Below are positions 52,214 through 63,316 of a stretch of DNA of 64,000 nucleotides, piece after piece. The translations under genes and the position numbers were made by a program. The stretch lies in NCBI RefSeq assembly GCF_032391395.1, contig NZ_CP135916.1:372001-436000 (forward strand), written 5' to 3'. Within the stretch, counting starts at the first letter, position 1, and every line of letters begins with the position of its first letter. This stretch comes from Sphingomonas sp. Y38-1Y. Lineage in GTDB: Bacteria; Pseudomonadota; Alphaproteobacteria; Sphingomonadales; Sphingomonadaceae. The notes beneath the pieces were generated by a model. The model had not been told where the DNA came from and searched no databases. It worked only from the letters and a program-made list of their open reading frames with translations.

Positions 52214-52571
52214 ACGGTTTCTCTAACGCCCTAGCCTCACCGTCGCCCTGCGGACATCGATCGTACCCGTGCAGGACGGCATCGCCAGACCAAGAGACCG
52301 AACCCGCCCGCCCCCGCACGAGAGGCAGCACGACGGCACAGCCGACATAAGGACGGCTCGTGACGCGGGGCGGCTACCAGAGGTGATCTTCGGTGACAAG
52401 TCGCAGCGTACACGAAACGCAATCGCACCGAAGGCGTGCGAAGTCGCAGAATTTCCCGATGCCGCTGGCGAGGCCCGGCTTTTATTGGATACCTTATCGG
52501 TTGTATCCCGGGTAAAGGGGTTTATCTGCGCTCCGCTTCGACGTGAGCGAACGCAACGAGATGGTGCCTTT
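52214..52571. other. divergent intergenic region
   Basis: These 358 bases separate the divergent initiating-transferase and 2OG-oxygenase genes, so they should hold promoters for both. A modestly AT-richer stretch lies at about 52480-52520. No clear -35/-10 pair or operator was identified. The plus-strand frame is open upstream of 52572, but its composition and residue content (Arg/Thr/Pro-rich) do not look coding. Confidence 0.5.
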
Positions 52572-53393
52572 ATGACGAGCCGACGCGAAATTGCCGATAT
52601 CATCGTGCAGCGGATGATCGAAGAGAAGGATCGGATGGCCGAGCAATATGCAGCGACGCGTGACGGCATCGGTCATTTTTACATTGATGATCTGTTGCCG
52701 CGGGAGATGGCGCTCGCGATCTACCGGCAGTTCCCAAAACCGGAAACCATGAAGCTGAAAAAGACGCTTCGTGAGTACAAATACATCGCAGCGCAAATGA
52801 ACCAGTACGATCCAATTCTGGAGGAAAGCGTTTACGCTTTTCAGGACGAACGCGTTGTTGAAATTGTTAAAAGCATTTGCGATATGGCGTCGGCTTATCC
52901 TGATGTTCATCTGTACGCCGGCGGAATTTCGATGATGGGTAAGGATCAATACTTGAATCCTCATCTTGACAATTCCCATGACAAGGACCGTAATCGTTGG
53001 CGTGTGCTAAATTTGCTCTATTACGTGACGGCCGATTGGGAAGAACAGAATGGCGGTAACCTCGAGCTTTGGCCGGAAGGGGTCGAGGGCAAGCAGATAA
53101 CCGTTCACAGCCGCTTTAACCGCCTGGCCGTCATGGCAACGCATAACCAATCTTGGCACTCCGTTAGTCCCATCCAGACCCAAGACTTTCGCTGCTGCGT
53201 CTCGAACTACTATTTCGCGGACGAGGCCTTACGAGCGGACGACAGCTTTCATGTCACCTCCTTTCGTGGACGCCCTGAGCAAAAGGTCCGCGATATCGTG
53301 CTTCGTGCCGATGCTAGCGCGCGTATGGCGCTTCGAAAGGTGTTCAAGCAGGGCGTCGCCGAAGCCGACCACCTCTACAAGCGCAAGGAGTAA
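52572..53393 (+). CDS. 2-oxoglutarate/Fe(II)-dependent oxygenase family protein
   Basis: This is a 273-aa double-stranded beta-helix oxygenase, P4Hc/2OG-Fe(II) type. The metal ligands are H131 and D133 in NPHLDNS, and H196 in HNQSWHSV, with R207 in QDFRCC positioned to bind the 2-oxoglutarate carboxylate. An NLLYYVTADWEEQNGGNLELWP segment between them is the family's core strand set. Composition is AT-richer than the neighbouring rml genes, suggesting horizontal acquisition. It lies alone before the rml operon. Possible roles include hydroxylation of a sugar or lipid; none is shown by the sequence. Confidence 0.85.
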   Translation: MTSRREIADIIVQRMIEEKDRMAEQYAATRDGIGHFYIDDLLPREMALAIYRQFPKPETMKLKKTLREYKYIAAQMNQYDPILEESVYAFQDERVVEIVKSICDMASAYPDVHLYAGGISMMGKDQYLNPHLDNSHDKDRNRWRVLNLLYYVTADWEEQNGGNLELWPEGVEGKQITVHSRFNRLAVMATHNQSWHSVSPIQTQDFRCCVSNYYFADEALRADDSFHVTSFRGRPEQKVRDIVLRADASARMALRKVFKQGVAEADHLYKRKE

Positions 53394-53475
53394 GGACCAA
53401 ATGCGGCGGCGCCCGACTTTTGGGCGTCTGGTGGGCGGACTAGCGGATTAGCGAAATCGCCGTTAGCCAGCACCC

Positions 53476-54039
53476 ATGACCTCTCCCGTCCAGCTCATCC
53501 GCCCCCGTCGCTTCGGCGATGCCCGTGGTTGGTTCACCGAGACCTACAATCGCGACGCGTTCGCGGCCATCGGCATCGACTGCGCGTTCGTGCAGGACAA
53601 TCACTCGCTGTCGGTACCGGCGTTCACCTTGCGCGGGCTGCATTTCCAGACGCCGCCGGCCGGGCAGGACAAGCTCGTTCGGTGCATTCGCGGTCGCATC
53701 TTCGACGTCGCGGTCGACCTGCGTCGCGGGTCGCCAACCTATGGGCAATGGGTGGGGGCGGAACTCTCGGCCGAGAATGGCGACCAGTTGTTCATTCCGA
53801 TCGGTTTCGCGCACGGCTTCGTGACGCTCGAGCCCGATTGCGAGGTCACCTACAAGTGCTCGGGACTCTACGCGCCCGCCAATGACGGCGGCATCGCCTG
53901 GGACAGCGTCGGCATCGACTGGCCGATCCCGGCGGGGGTCACGCCCGAACTGTCCGAAAAGGACAAGGTGCAGCCCGCCCTCTCAGACTTCGACAGCCCG
54001 TTCGACTATGACGGCCGCCCGCTCGCGCCGCTCGCCTGA
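53476..54039 (+). CDS. rmlC: dTDP-4-dehydrorhamnose 3,5-epimerase
   Basis: RmlC is the third enzyme of dTDP-L-rhamnose synthesis. The 187-aa cupin shows [21 protein letters not shown], the active-site His in [27 protein letters not shown] and [24 protein letters not shown]. It is the first gene of the rmlC-B-D-A operon, with rmlB starting 11 bases later. Confidence 0.95.
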   Translation: MTSPVQLIRPRRFGDARGWFTETYNRDAFAAIGIDCAFVQDNHSLSVPAFTLRGLHFQTPPAGQDKLVRCIRGRIFDVAVDLRRGSPTYGQWVGAELSAENGDQLFIPIGFAHGFVTLEPDCEVTYKCSGLYAPANDGGIAWDSVGIDWPIPAGVTPELSEKDKVQPALSDFDSPFDYDGRPLAPLA

Positions 54040-54050
54040 AGGACTTACCC

Positions 54051-55103
54051 ATGCGCATCTTCGTCACCGGCGGCGCCGGCTTCATCGGCTCGGCCCTGGT
54101 CCGGCACCTCATCGAGAATACGAGCCATGAGGTGCTCAACTTCGACAAGCTGACCTACGCCGGCACGCTGTCGACGGTCGAGCGGGTGGCGAGCTCGAAC
54201 CGCTATCGCTTCGTCAAGGGCGACATCTGCGATGCCGAAGCCGTGCGTGCTGCCATCGCCGAGTTCCGGCCGGAGGTCGTCACGCATCTCGCCGCCGAGA
54301 GCCATGTCGACCGCTCGATCGACGGGCCGGGCGCGTTCGTCCAGACCAACGTCGTCGGGACCTACACGATGCTTGCGGAGGCGCGCGCCTATTGGCTCGG
54401 GCTGGAGGGCGCCGAGAAGGACGCGTTCCGCTTCCACCACATCTCGACCGACGAGGTGTACGGCACGCTGGGCGACACGGGGCTCTTCACCGAAGAGACC
54501 CCCTATGATCCGCGCTCGCCTTATTCGGCGTCGAAGGCGGGATCGGACCATCTGGTCAGCGCCTGGGGGCATACCTTCGGCCTGCCGGTGCTCATCACCA
54601 ACTGCTCGAACAATTACGGACCCTATCACTTCCCCGAAAAGCTCATCCCGCTGATGATCGCCAAGGCGCTGGATGGCGAGCCGCTCCCTATCTATGGCAA
54701 GGGCGATCAGGTCCGCGACTGGCTCTATGTCGAGGATCATGTCCGCGCGCTCCAGGCGGTGTTCGAACGCGGGGCACCGGGCCGCACCTACAATGTCGGC
54801 GGGCATAACGAGCGCCAGAACATCGAGGTGGTGAAGACGCTCTGCGGCATCCTCGACGAGCTTCGTCCGCGCGGCGACGGCAAGCCCTATGCCGAGCAGA
54901 TGACCGAGGTCGCTGATCGTCCGGGCCACGACAAGCGCTATGCCATCGATGCAAGCCGCATCGGCGACGAGCTCGGCTGGACGCCGGCCGAGACATTCGA
55001 GACGGGCATCCGCAAGACGGTCGAATGGTATCTCGCCAACGAGGATTGGTGGCGTCCGCTGGTCGCGGCCAAGGCATCCGAGCGCCGCGGCGTCGCGGCC
55101 TGA
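54051..55103 (+). CDS. rmlB: dTDP-glucose 4,6-dehydratase
   Basis: RmlB converts dTDP-glucose to the 4-keto-6-deoxy intermediate. The 350-aa SDR protein has [18 protein letters not shown] (NAD motif), [13 protein letters not shown], the STDEVYG motif with the catalytic Asp-Glu pair, and [12 protein letters not shown] with the YxxxK pair. Its stop overlaps the rmlD start (TGATG). Confidence 0.97.
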   Translation: MRIFVTGGAGFIGSALVRHLIENTSHEVLNFDKLTYAGTLSTVERVASSNRYRFVKGDICDAEAVRAAIAEFRPEVVTHLAAESHVDRSIDGPGAFVQTNVVGTYTMLAEARAYWLGLEGAEKDAFRFHHISTDEVYGTLGDTGLFTEETPYDPRSPYSASKAGSDHLVSAWGHTFGLPVLITNCSNNYGPYHFPEKLIPLMIAKALDGEPLPIYGKGDQVRDWLYVEDHVRALQAVFERGAPGRTYNVGGHNERQNIEVVKTLCGILDELRPRGDGKPYAEQMTEVADRPGHDKRYAIDASRIGDELGWTPAETFETGIRKTVEWYLANEDWWRPLVAAKASERRGVAA

Positions 55104-55990
55104 TGCACGAGATCCTCGTCACCGGCGCGGGCGGCCAGCTCGGCATCGAGCTGGCGCGCGCCGCGCTGCCCGAGGGGTGGCGCGTGGTGGCGCTCGATCG
55201 CGGGGCGCTCGACCTGACTGACACGGGCGCGATCGCGGCCAAGGTCGCCGAGCGGCCCTGGGCGGCGGTCATCAACGGCGCGGCCTATACCGGCGTCGAC
55301 AAGGCCGAGAGTGACCAGGTGACGGCATGGGCGGTCAACGCGATGGCGCCGGCGGCGTTTGGCGCGGCCTGTGCGGCAGCGGGCATCCCGCTCGTCCAGG
55401 TCTCCACCGACTATGTGTTCGCGGGCGACAAGGACGGGGTCTGGGAGATCGATGATCCCGTCGCGCCGCTCGGCGTCTATGGCGCCTCGAAGCTCGGCGG
55501 GGAACTGGCGGTCCGCACCTCCGGCGCGCGCCATGCGATCGTGCGAACGGCGTGGGTCGTGTCCGCGCACGGCAACAATTTCGTCAAGACGATGCTGCGG
55601 GTCGGCGCCCAGCGCGACACGCTCGGCGTCGTCGACGACCAGCGCGGCAGCCCGACCAGCGCCGCCGACCTCGCCGCCGCGCTCCTGACGATCGCGATCC
55701 GCCTGGCCGAGGATCCGGAGGCGCCCAGCGGCACCTTCCACTTCAGCAACCAGGGCGGCGTGAGCTGGGCCGGGTTCGCGACCGAGATCTTCGCGCAGAG
55801 CGCGGCGCGCGGCGGACCGACCGCGGCCGTCAACCCGATCACCACCGCCGACTATCCGACGCCGGCGCGCCGGCCCGCCAACTCGCTGCTCAGCCACGAC
55901 GCAATCCGCGCCGCCTATGGCATCGAGCCGCGCGCCTGGCAGGCAGCGCTTGGCGACATCCTCGACGAACTCATCGGAGCACGATCATGA
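55103..55990 (+). CDS. rmlD: dTDP-4-dehydrorhamnose reductase
   Basis: RmlD makes dTDP-L-rhamnose from the 4-keto intermediate with NAD(P)H. The 295-aa SDR has [16 protein letters not shown], the segment [16 protein letters not shown], the [12 protein letters not shown] motif, YGASKLGGE with the catalytic Tyr and Lys, and RTAWV. ATG 55103 overlaps the rmlB stop; it overlaps rmlA by four bases (ATGA). Confidence 0.96.
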   Translation: MHEILVTGAGGQLGIELARAALPEGWRVVALDRGALDLTDTGAIAAKVAERPWAAVINGAAYTGVDKAESDQVTAWAVNAMAPAAFGAACAAAGIPLVQVSTDYVFAGDKDGVWEIDDPVAPLGVYGASKLGGELAVRTSGARHAIVRTAWVVSAHGNNFVKTMLRVGAQRDTLGVVDDQRGSPTSAADLAAALLTIAIRLAEDPEAPSGTFHFSNQGGVSWAGFATEIFAQSAARGGPTAAVNPITTADYPTPARRPANSLLSHDAIRAAYGIEPRAWQAALGDILDELIGARS

Positions 55991-56856
55991 AGGGCATCAT
56001 CCTCGCAGGCGGATCGGGCACCCGGCTTCATCCCGCGACGCTCGCGGTCAACAAGCAGCTGCTGCCCGTCTATGACAAGCCGATGATCTACTATCCGCTC
56101 AGCGTCCTGATGCTGGCGGGCATACGCGACATCCTCATCATCTCCAGCCCCGAGTTCATCGACAATTATCGCCGCCTGTTCGGCGACGGGTCGCAGCTCG
56201 GGCTCGCCATCCAATATGCAGAGCAGCCGAGCCCCGATGGCCTGGCACAGGCGTTCACCATTGGCGCGGACTTTATCGGCGACGACAAGGTCGCGCTGGT
56301 GCTGGGCGACAACATCTTTTTCGGCGCGCACCTCACCGACCTGCTCGCCAGCGCGGTCGCGCGGCCGAGCGGCGCGACGGTGTTCAGCTACCGTGTCGAG
56401 GATCCGGAGCGCTACGGCGTGGTCGAGTTCGGCGAAGGCGGCAAGGCGATCAGCCTTGAAGAGAAGCCCGCGCAGCCGAAATCCAACCACGCCGTCACCG
56501 GGCTCTATTTCTACGACAATCGCGTCGTCGAGCTCGCCCGCAATCTCAAGCCCTCGGCCCGCGGCGAGCTCGAGATCACCGACCTCAACCGCCTCTATCT
56601 GGAAGCTGGCGACCTCTTCGTCGAGCAGATGGGCCGCGGCTATGCCTGGCTCGACACCGGCACGCATGACAGCCTCCTCGAAGCCGGCGAGTTCGTCCGC
56701 ACGCTCCAGCACCGCCAGGGCATCCAGATCGCCTGCCTCGAGGAAATCGCCTTCGAGATGGGGTTCATCACCGCCGACCAGGCGCGCGAAGCCGGTGAGC
56801 GCTTCAAAAAGACTGCCTATGGGCGCGCGATCCTAAACGCGGTGAAGGGGCGCTGA
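55987..56856 (+). CDS. rmlA: glucose-1-phosphate thymidylyltransferase
   Basis: RmlA makes dTDP-glucose from glucose-1-phosphate and dTTP. The 289-aa protein begins [18 protein letters not shown], the nucleotidyltransferase signature, followed by [33 protein letters not shown] (metal Asp), the EEKP motif and [13 protein letters not shown]. It closes the rml operon. About 750 bases with little recognisable coding follow. Confidence 0.97.
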   Translation: MKGIILAGGSGTRLHPATLAVNKQLLPVYDKPMIYYPLSVLMLAGIRDILIISSPEFIDNYRRLFGDGSQLGLAIQYAEQPSPDGLAQAFTIGADFIGDDKVALVLGDNIFFGAHLTDLLASAVARPSGATVFSYRVEDPERYGVVEFGEGGKAISLEEKPAQPKSNHAVTGLYFYDNRVVELARNLKPSARGELEITDLNRLYLEAGDLFVEQMGRGYAWLDTGTHDSLLEAGEFVRTLQHRQGIQIACLEEIAFEMGFITADQAREAGERFKKTAYGRAILNAVKGR

Positions 56857-57613
56857 TCGCCGGCGTTTGGTCCGCTACGCTCAGCCACGCGGCGGTTCCG
56901 GCATCATCAGCGCCATTAACTGACCGAACAGTGGCATGGTAAAGACGGTGTCGCTGTGCGCGGGGCTGCAGAGCATACTCCATGAGAACAGAACGTCGGG
57001 ACGCTCGCAACCGTTCGAACGGGGTCGTTTACAGCGATATTTTGCGGCGCCACCGCGCAGTTTACCGTGCTGTTGTGCGTCAAGCGTGATGCCTTCTTGG
57101 ACAAAAGCAAGATCCGGCTGCTCTCCTGCCACGCCGGACCGAGGGTCGGTAACGGTGCTGTCTAGCTCTACCGCTTAGATCCCCACGCCGCGCTTCCCTC
57201 GGTCAGGTTCAATCCGCGGCTGTCGCAGTCCAAGGCGGACGCCGTCGCAGACGGGCTTCGCGCATCGATTACGATGCCCCTTAAATAGTGCCGAAGCCCA
57301 CCTGCACTCCCTCCGGCACCCGCGCCGGATGAGCCCGCGGTTAGCCCTCCCGGGCCATTCGCGATTCCACTGCTATCGGCATCAGTTCAGAGGCCAAAGT
57401 ACTGTCAGAGACCCAGGGATAGACGCCACACACACCGATATACCGCTGACGACGCTCCTAGTTGCGACCGCTTGCTTATCAATCTTTCGGCGTGCGACCC
57501 GACAAACCTCATCACAATCGATATTGCTATTATCGGATATGCTCACGTGATCACCGTTTGGAAACACACAATCTCTTAATCTAGATATGCTATCGGGTCA
57601 CTCCAGAGCAGCC
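56857..57613. other. long gap between rmlA and gyrB
   Basis: No well-supported gene fills these 757 bases. A minus-strand open frame of doubtful status lies at 56881-57132. From about 57440 to 57600 the sequence is markedly AT-rich for this genome (runs such as CAATCGATATTGCTATTATCGG). I found no tRNA fold, transposase remnant or clear terminator for gyrB. Confidence 0.5.
56881..57132 (-). CDS. hypothetical small protein, doubtful
   Basis: A GTG-started frame of 83 codons reads MAGEQPDLAFVQEGITLDAQQ, then a Lys/Arg/Cys-rich middle and FTMPLFGQLMALMMPEPP. The frame stays open upstream to a stop near 57177, adding VELDSTVTDPRSG. Codon choice is reasonable for the genome, but there is no strong ribosome-binding site and no recognised family. 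It converges on rmlA, 24 bases away. It may be a genuine orphan or a remnant. Confidence 0.35.
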   Translation of the reverse strand: MAGEQPDLAFVQEGITLDAQQHGKLRGGAAKYRCKRPRSNGCERPDVLFSWSMLCSPAHSDTVFTMPLFGQLMALMMPEPPRG

Positions 57614-60142
<2,529 letters not shown>

Positions 60143-60258
60143 TCAGCCCTATGCGGCCGCTATGCGAAGCCGGCCGATCGCGCTTCGAAGCCTATGCGCC
60201 GCGGGGCAGGGGCAAGGCATCCGCCGATGCGGATCGATGCTCTCCTGCCTCGATGCCT

Positions 60259-60288
60259 CGCCGCGGGCCGACGCCCGCGGCGCCTTTT
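60259..60288. terminator. GC-rich hairpin after the Dabb-domain gene
   Basis: CGCCGCGGGC (60259-60268) pairs with GCCCGCGGCG (60273-60282) around a CGAC loop, ten bases after the minus-strand stop at 60292. The T-tract lies on the plus strand (60285-60288), so it is only a partial fit to an intrinsic terminator for the minus-strand gene; it also separates that gene from gyrB. Confidence 0.6.
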
Positions 60289-60291
60289 CCA

Positions 60292-60693
60292 TCAGGGGAC
60301 GGGAACGGTGTCGTACACGACGACCTTCGACCAGAGCGCGGCGTTGTCGCGCACGAACGCCAGATGGATCGGATGATCCTGATAGGTCTCCTGATCCGCG
60401 GGGCTGTCGAACGTCAGCGTCAGCGACACGTCATAGCCGCGCTGGACGACGTCGCGCGTCGTGCCGGCATGCTGGCCGATCTGATAGGTGCGGATGACGG
60501 GCGTCGCCATCAGCTTGCGAAGCGCGGCGATCAGCCTGGCGCGATCCCCGGCATTGCCGGGACGCTTGAGCGTGAAGAAGACGTGGTGGATGAAGCGGGG
60601 CTCGGCGGTGGCGGCGGCCTGCTTGGCGACCGCGGCGCCCGGGAGCATCGAGACCATCAGCGCGGCGGTACCGAGCGCGTGCAAAAGCTTCAT
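60292..60693 (-). CDS. secreted Dabb (stress-responsive alpha/beta-barrel) domain protein
   Basis: This is a 133-aa protein with a signal peptide (MKLLHALGTAALMVSMLPGAAVA, cleavage near residue 23), then a ferredoxin-like Dabb domain. FIHHVFFTLKRPGNAGDRARLIAAL gives the first strand and helix, GYDVSLTLTFDSPADQETYQDHPIHLAF the central motif, and VVVYDTVP the last strand. Dabb proteins are usually cytoplasmic and small; a periplasmic form is less common. The exact role is unknown. ATG 60693 is preferred over an upstream frame without support. Confidence 0.85.
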   Translation of the reverse strand: MKLLHALGTAALMVSMLPGAAVAKQAAATAEPRFIHHVFFTLKRPGNAGDRARLIAALRKLMATPVIRTYQIGQHAGTTRDVVQRGYDVSLTLTFDSPADQETYQDHPIHLAFVRDNAALWSKVVVYDTVPVP

Positions 60694-60802
60694 CAAATCA
60701 GACCCTTTTCCGTTCATCCTCGTCGCGCATCCAAGCGCAATGCGGCGGGAAAGGGAAGCGGCGAGTGCCGCCCCGCACGGGGGCGGCACCCGGATGCTCG
60801 GA

Positions 60803-61561
60803 TCAGCGCGCGGCAAACTCGCTCGCGCGGCGGCCGAGCAACGTCACCTCGACACGGCGGTTCTGGCGCATGCCCTGCGGCGTCGCGTTGCTGGCGACGG
60901 GCTGGCGCTCGCCATAGCCCTGAACGCTGAAGCGCGCGCGGGTCACGCCCATCTCGTCAAAGGCGGCGCGAACCGCATCGGCGCGGCGGAGCGACAGGCC
61001 CTGGTTGTGTGCGTCAGTGCCGCGCGAGTCGGTGTGGCCGTCGATCGCGACACGGACACCGGGATTGCCACGGAGGTAATCGGCCAGCGGCTCCAAGCGG
61101 CGGATCGCGCCGGGACGCAGCACCGCACTGTCGGTCGCGAACAGCACTTCCTCGGACAGCGACATCATCGCGCCGCGCGGCGTCTGGCGAAAGCCATAGC
61201 CCTGCATCGCCGCGCGGTCCCAACGGCCCGGCCGCTCACGGACGAGAGCGACGTCGCGAGCTTCCCAGTCGAAGCGATCGCGGCGTGCGCCGGCGAGAAT
61301 CTCGAACGCGGCATTGGCCTCACGCGCCTCGACCGGCTGGATGCGGCCGTCGCGGTTGCGATCAAAGTTGCGCATGACGAAGGCGCGGCCGCGATTGGAG
61401 CGGCGAAGCTGGGGATAGAGCGCCGGTACGCCCGCGCCGACCAGCCGGATCATCGGCGCGCCCGCACGGCCGCCGGCCCAGTCCCAGTTCTGCGCCGCCG
61501 CCGGCGTCGCCGCGGTCGCGGCCAGAATGGCGAGGAGAGTGAGGTTACGCTGGATACCCAT
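60803..61561 (-). CDS. OmpA-family protein with EF-hand-like loop
   Basis: This is a 252-aa protein with a signal peptide (cleavage near residue 23, after AAAQ). Residues 67-78 form a 12-residue EF-hand-like calcium loop (D67, N69, D71, G72, I74, E78) preceded by FVMRNF, and a helix follows. The C-terminal OmpA domain (about 140-250) has LFATDSAVLRPGAIRRLEPLADYL and the peptidoglycan-binding motif DGHTDSRGTDAHNQGLSLRRADAV. ATG 61561 lies after AAAGG; TTG 61567 would add two residues. There is no beta-barrel domain. It probably anchors to peptidoglycan and may sense or bind Ca2+. Confidence 0.88.
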   Translation of the reverse strand: MGIQRNLTLLAILAATAATPAAAQNWDWAGGRAGAPMIRLVGAGVPALYPQLRRSNRGRAFVMRNFDRNRDGRIQPVEAREANAAFEILAGARRDRFDWEARDVALVRERPGRWDRAAMQGYGFRQTPRGAMMSLSEEVLFATDSAVLRPGAIRRLEPLADYLRGNPGVRVAIDGHTDSRGTDAHNQGLSLRRADAVRAAFDEMGVTRARFSVQGYGERQPVASNATPQGMRQNRRVEVTLLGRRASEFAAR

Positions 61562-61660
61562 GTTCAAGCCTTTCGGTGCTGCCCCGCTACCGGGCGGGCA
61601 CTACGAACGGCGGCTTGAACCGATGCTGGCCGGTCCGGTTATAGGCGGTTCAGCAACGAA

Positions 61661-61754
61661 AAAGCGGGACCCCGGATCAAGTCCGGGGTGACGAAGAGAG
61701 CAAAGCGTGAGCTTGCCATCCTCGTCACCCCGGGCTCGACCGGAGTCCCGCTTC
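61661..61754. repeat. REP-like inverted repeat, family B, copy 2
   Basis: AAAGCGGGACCCCGGATCAA followed by GTCCGGGGTGACG (61661-61693) is paired with TCGTCACCCCGGGCTCGACC and GGAGTCCCGCTT (61722-61754) around a spacer of 28 bases. It is the same family as the element at 25254-25337, in opposite overall order. It lies between the OmpA and RhlE-like genes. Confidence 0.88.
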
Positions 61755-61768
61755 TTACTTCTCAGACT

Positions 61769-63124
61769 TCAACCCTGAGCGCGGGCGCCGCCACCGCGGT
61801 TGCCGCCGGGGCGGCCACCCGGGCGACCGTCGCGGCGCGGACCGCCGGGGCGGCCATGACCGCGACCCTCGCCCGCGGGCTTGGCCGAGTGCGTCGCGCG
61901 CGGACGGCGCGGGCCCTGCTCCTGGCGCGGGCGCTCGGGGCGCTCGGCCGGGATCGGGCCGACGCGGCTCGACTTGATGCGATGGCTCTCGGCCTCGAAA
62001 TTGTCGGGCAGCGGCACGACGCTGATGCTCTGGCGCGTCAGCTTCTCGATCTGGCGAAGATAGCCCTTCTCCTCGGCATCGCAGAAGGCGAACGCCACGC
62101 CCGTCTTGCCCGCCCGCGCGGTGCGGCCGATGCGATGGACATATTGCTCGGCCACGTTGGGCAGCTCGAAGTTGAGCACATGGCTGACGTCCGACACGTC
62201 GATGCCGCGCGCGGCGATGTCGGTCGCGACCAGGATCTTGACCTTGCCCGCGCGGAAATCGGCCAGCGCCTTCTCCCGCTGCGGCTGCGACTTGTTGCCG
62301 TGGATCGCGTGGCTGACGATGCCGTTCGAGCCCAGCAGCTTCACGACGCGGTCGGCACCATGCTTGGTGCGCGTGAACACGATCGCGCGTTCGACCTCGT
62401 TGCGCTGGAAGAACAGCGTCAAGAGCGCCTGCTTCTCGGCCTGGTTGACGTGCGTGACATACTGCTCGACGCGCTCGGCGGTCGAGCTCACCGGAGCGAC
62501 GCGCACCTCGACCGGGTCGGTCAGGAACTTGTCGGCCAGCTCCTTGATCGTCTTCGGCATGGTGGCCGAGAAGAACAGCGACTGGCGATCGACCGGCAGC
62601 ATCGCGACGATCTTGCGAAGCGTATGGATGAAGCCGAGGTCGAGCATCTGGTCCGCCTCGTCCAGGACGAGGATCTCCAGATCGGCCAGGCTCATGCAGC
62701 GCTGCTCGATCAGGTCCATCAGCCGGCCCGGCGTGGCGACCAGGATGTCGACGCCCGCGGCGGTGTCGCGGCGGTTGCGGCCGATCGGCACGCCGCCGAA
62801 CACGGTCGCGACGGTCAGCTTGGTGAACTTGGCATAGTCGCGTGCCGAATCGGCGATCTGGCTGGCGAGCTCCCGCGTCGGCGCGAGCACCAGCATGCGG
62901 CAGCGCATCGGCTTGCGGCGGATGTTCGCCTTCACCAGCCGGTCGATCGACGGCAGCATGAACGCCGCGGTCTTGCCGGTGCCGGTCTGCGCGATGCCGA
63001 GCAGGTCGTTGCCGTCGAGCAGCGCCGGGATCGACTGCTGCTGAATGGGGGTGGGGGTGTCGTAATTCTTCTGCGCGAGCGCATCGAGCACGGGCCGCGA
63101 GAGGCCGAGCGACGAAAAGGACAT
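61769..63124 (-). CDS. DEAD-box RNA helicase (RhlE-like)
   Basis: This is a 451-aa DEAD-box helicase. Motifs: Q motif (TPTPIQQQSIP), I AQTGTGKT (45-52), Ia PTREL, II DEAD (155-158), III SAT, and VI HRIGRTARAG. The C-terminal tail (about 385-451) is a disordered, Arg/Gly/Pro-rich stretch (RPGGPRRDGRPGGRPGG) typical of RhlE-type enzymes and likely RNA-binding. ATG 63124 is a good start; the frame upstream to 63154 also opens. It acts in RNA remodelling, for example cold growth or ribosome assembly. Confidence 0.92.
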   Translation of the reverse strand: MSFSSLGLSRPVLDALAQKNYDTPTPIQQQSIPALLDGNDLLGIAQTGTGKTAAFMLPSIDRLVKANIRRKPMRCRMLVLAPTRELASQIADSARDYAKFTKLTVATVFGGVPIGRNRRDTAAGVDILVATPGRLMDLIEQRCMSLADLEILVLDEADQMLDLGFIHTLRKIVAMLPVDRQSLFFSATMPKTIKELADKFLTDPVEVRVAPVSSTAERVEQYVTHVNQAEKQALLTLFFQRNEVERAIVFTRTKHGADRVVKLLGSNGIVSHAIHGNKSQPQREKALADFRAGKVKILVATDIAARGIDVSDVSHVLNFELPNVAEQYVHRIGRTARAGKTGVAFAFCDAEEKGYLRQIEKLTRQSISVVPLPDNFEAESHRIKSSRVGPIPAERPERPRQEQGPRRPRATHSAKPAGEGRGHGRPGGPRRDGRPGGRPGGNRGGGARAQG

Positions 63125-63316
63125 GGAAAACTCGTATCTTGGCGCGTCGGGCACGACAAAAGGCGCACGACGGGCGGGGTCGTTGAGGCGCCCCGCGTGA
63201 CATGGGATGCTGGCTAGGCGACGCGAGCCTGGCGGGATTGTTCACCCTCGCCGATCACGCTGCTTCGGTTGAAAGCGTCGCTGCACTGCGGCAAATGGGC
63301 CGGAACAACGAAAAAG

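Noticed and set aside
57440..57600. tRNA or small RNA gene in the AT-rich stretch before gyrB
   Set aside because: I could not fold a cloverleaf or a convincing terminator; only the AT-richness is visible.
61688..63217. Plus-strand open frame opposite the DEAD-box helicase
   Set aside because: The helicase motifs are unambiguous on the minus strand; the antisense frame is Arg/Asp/Leu-rich shadow.
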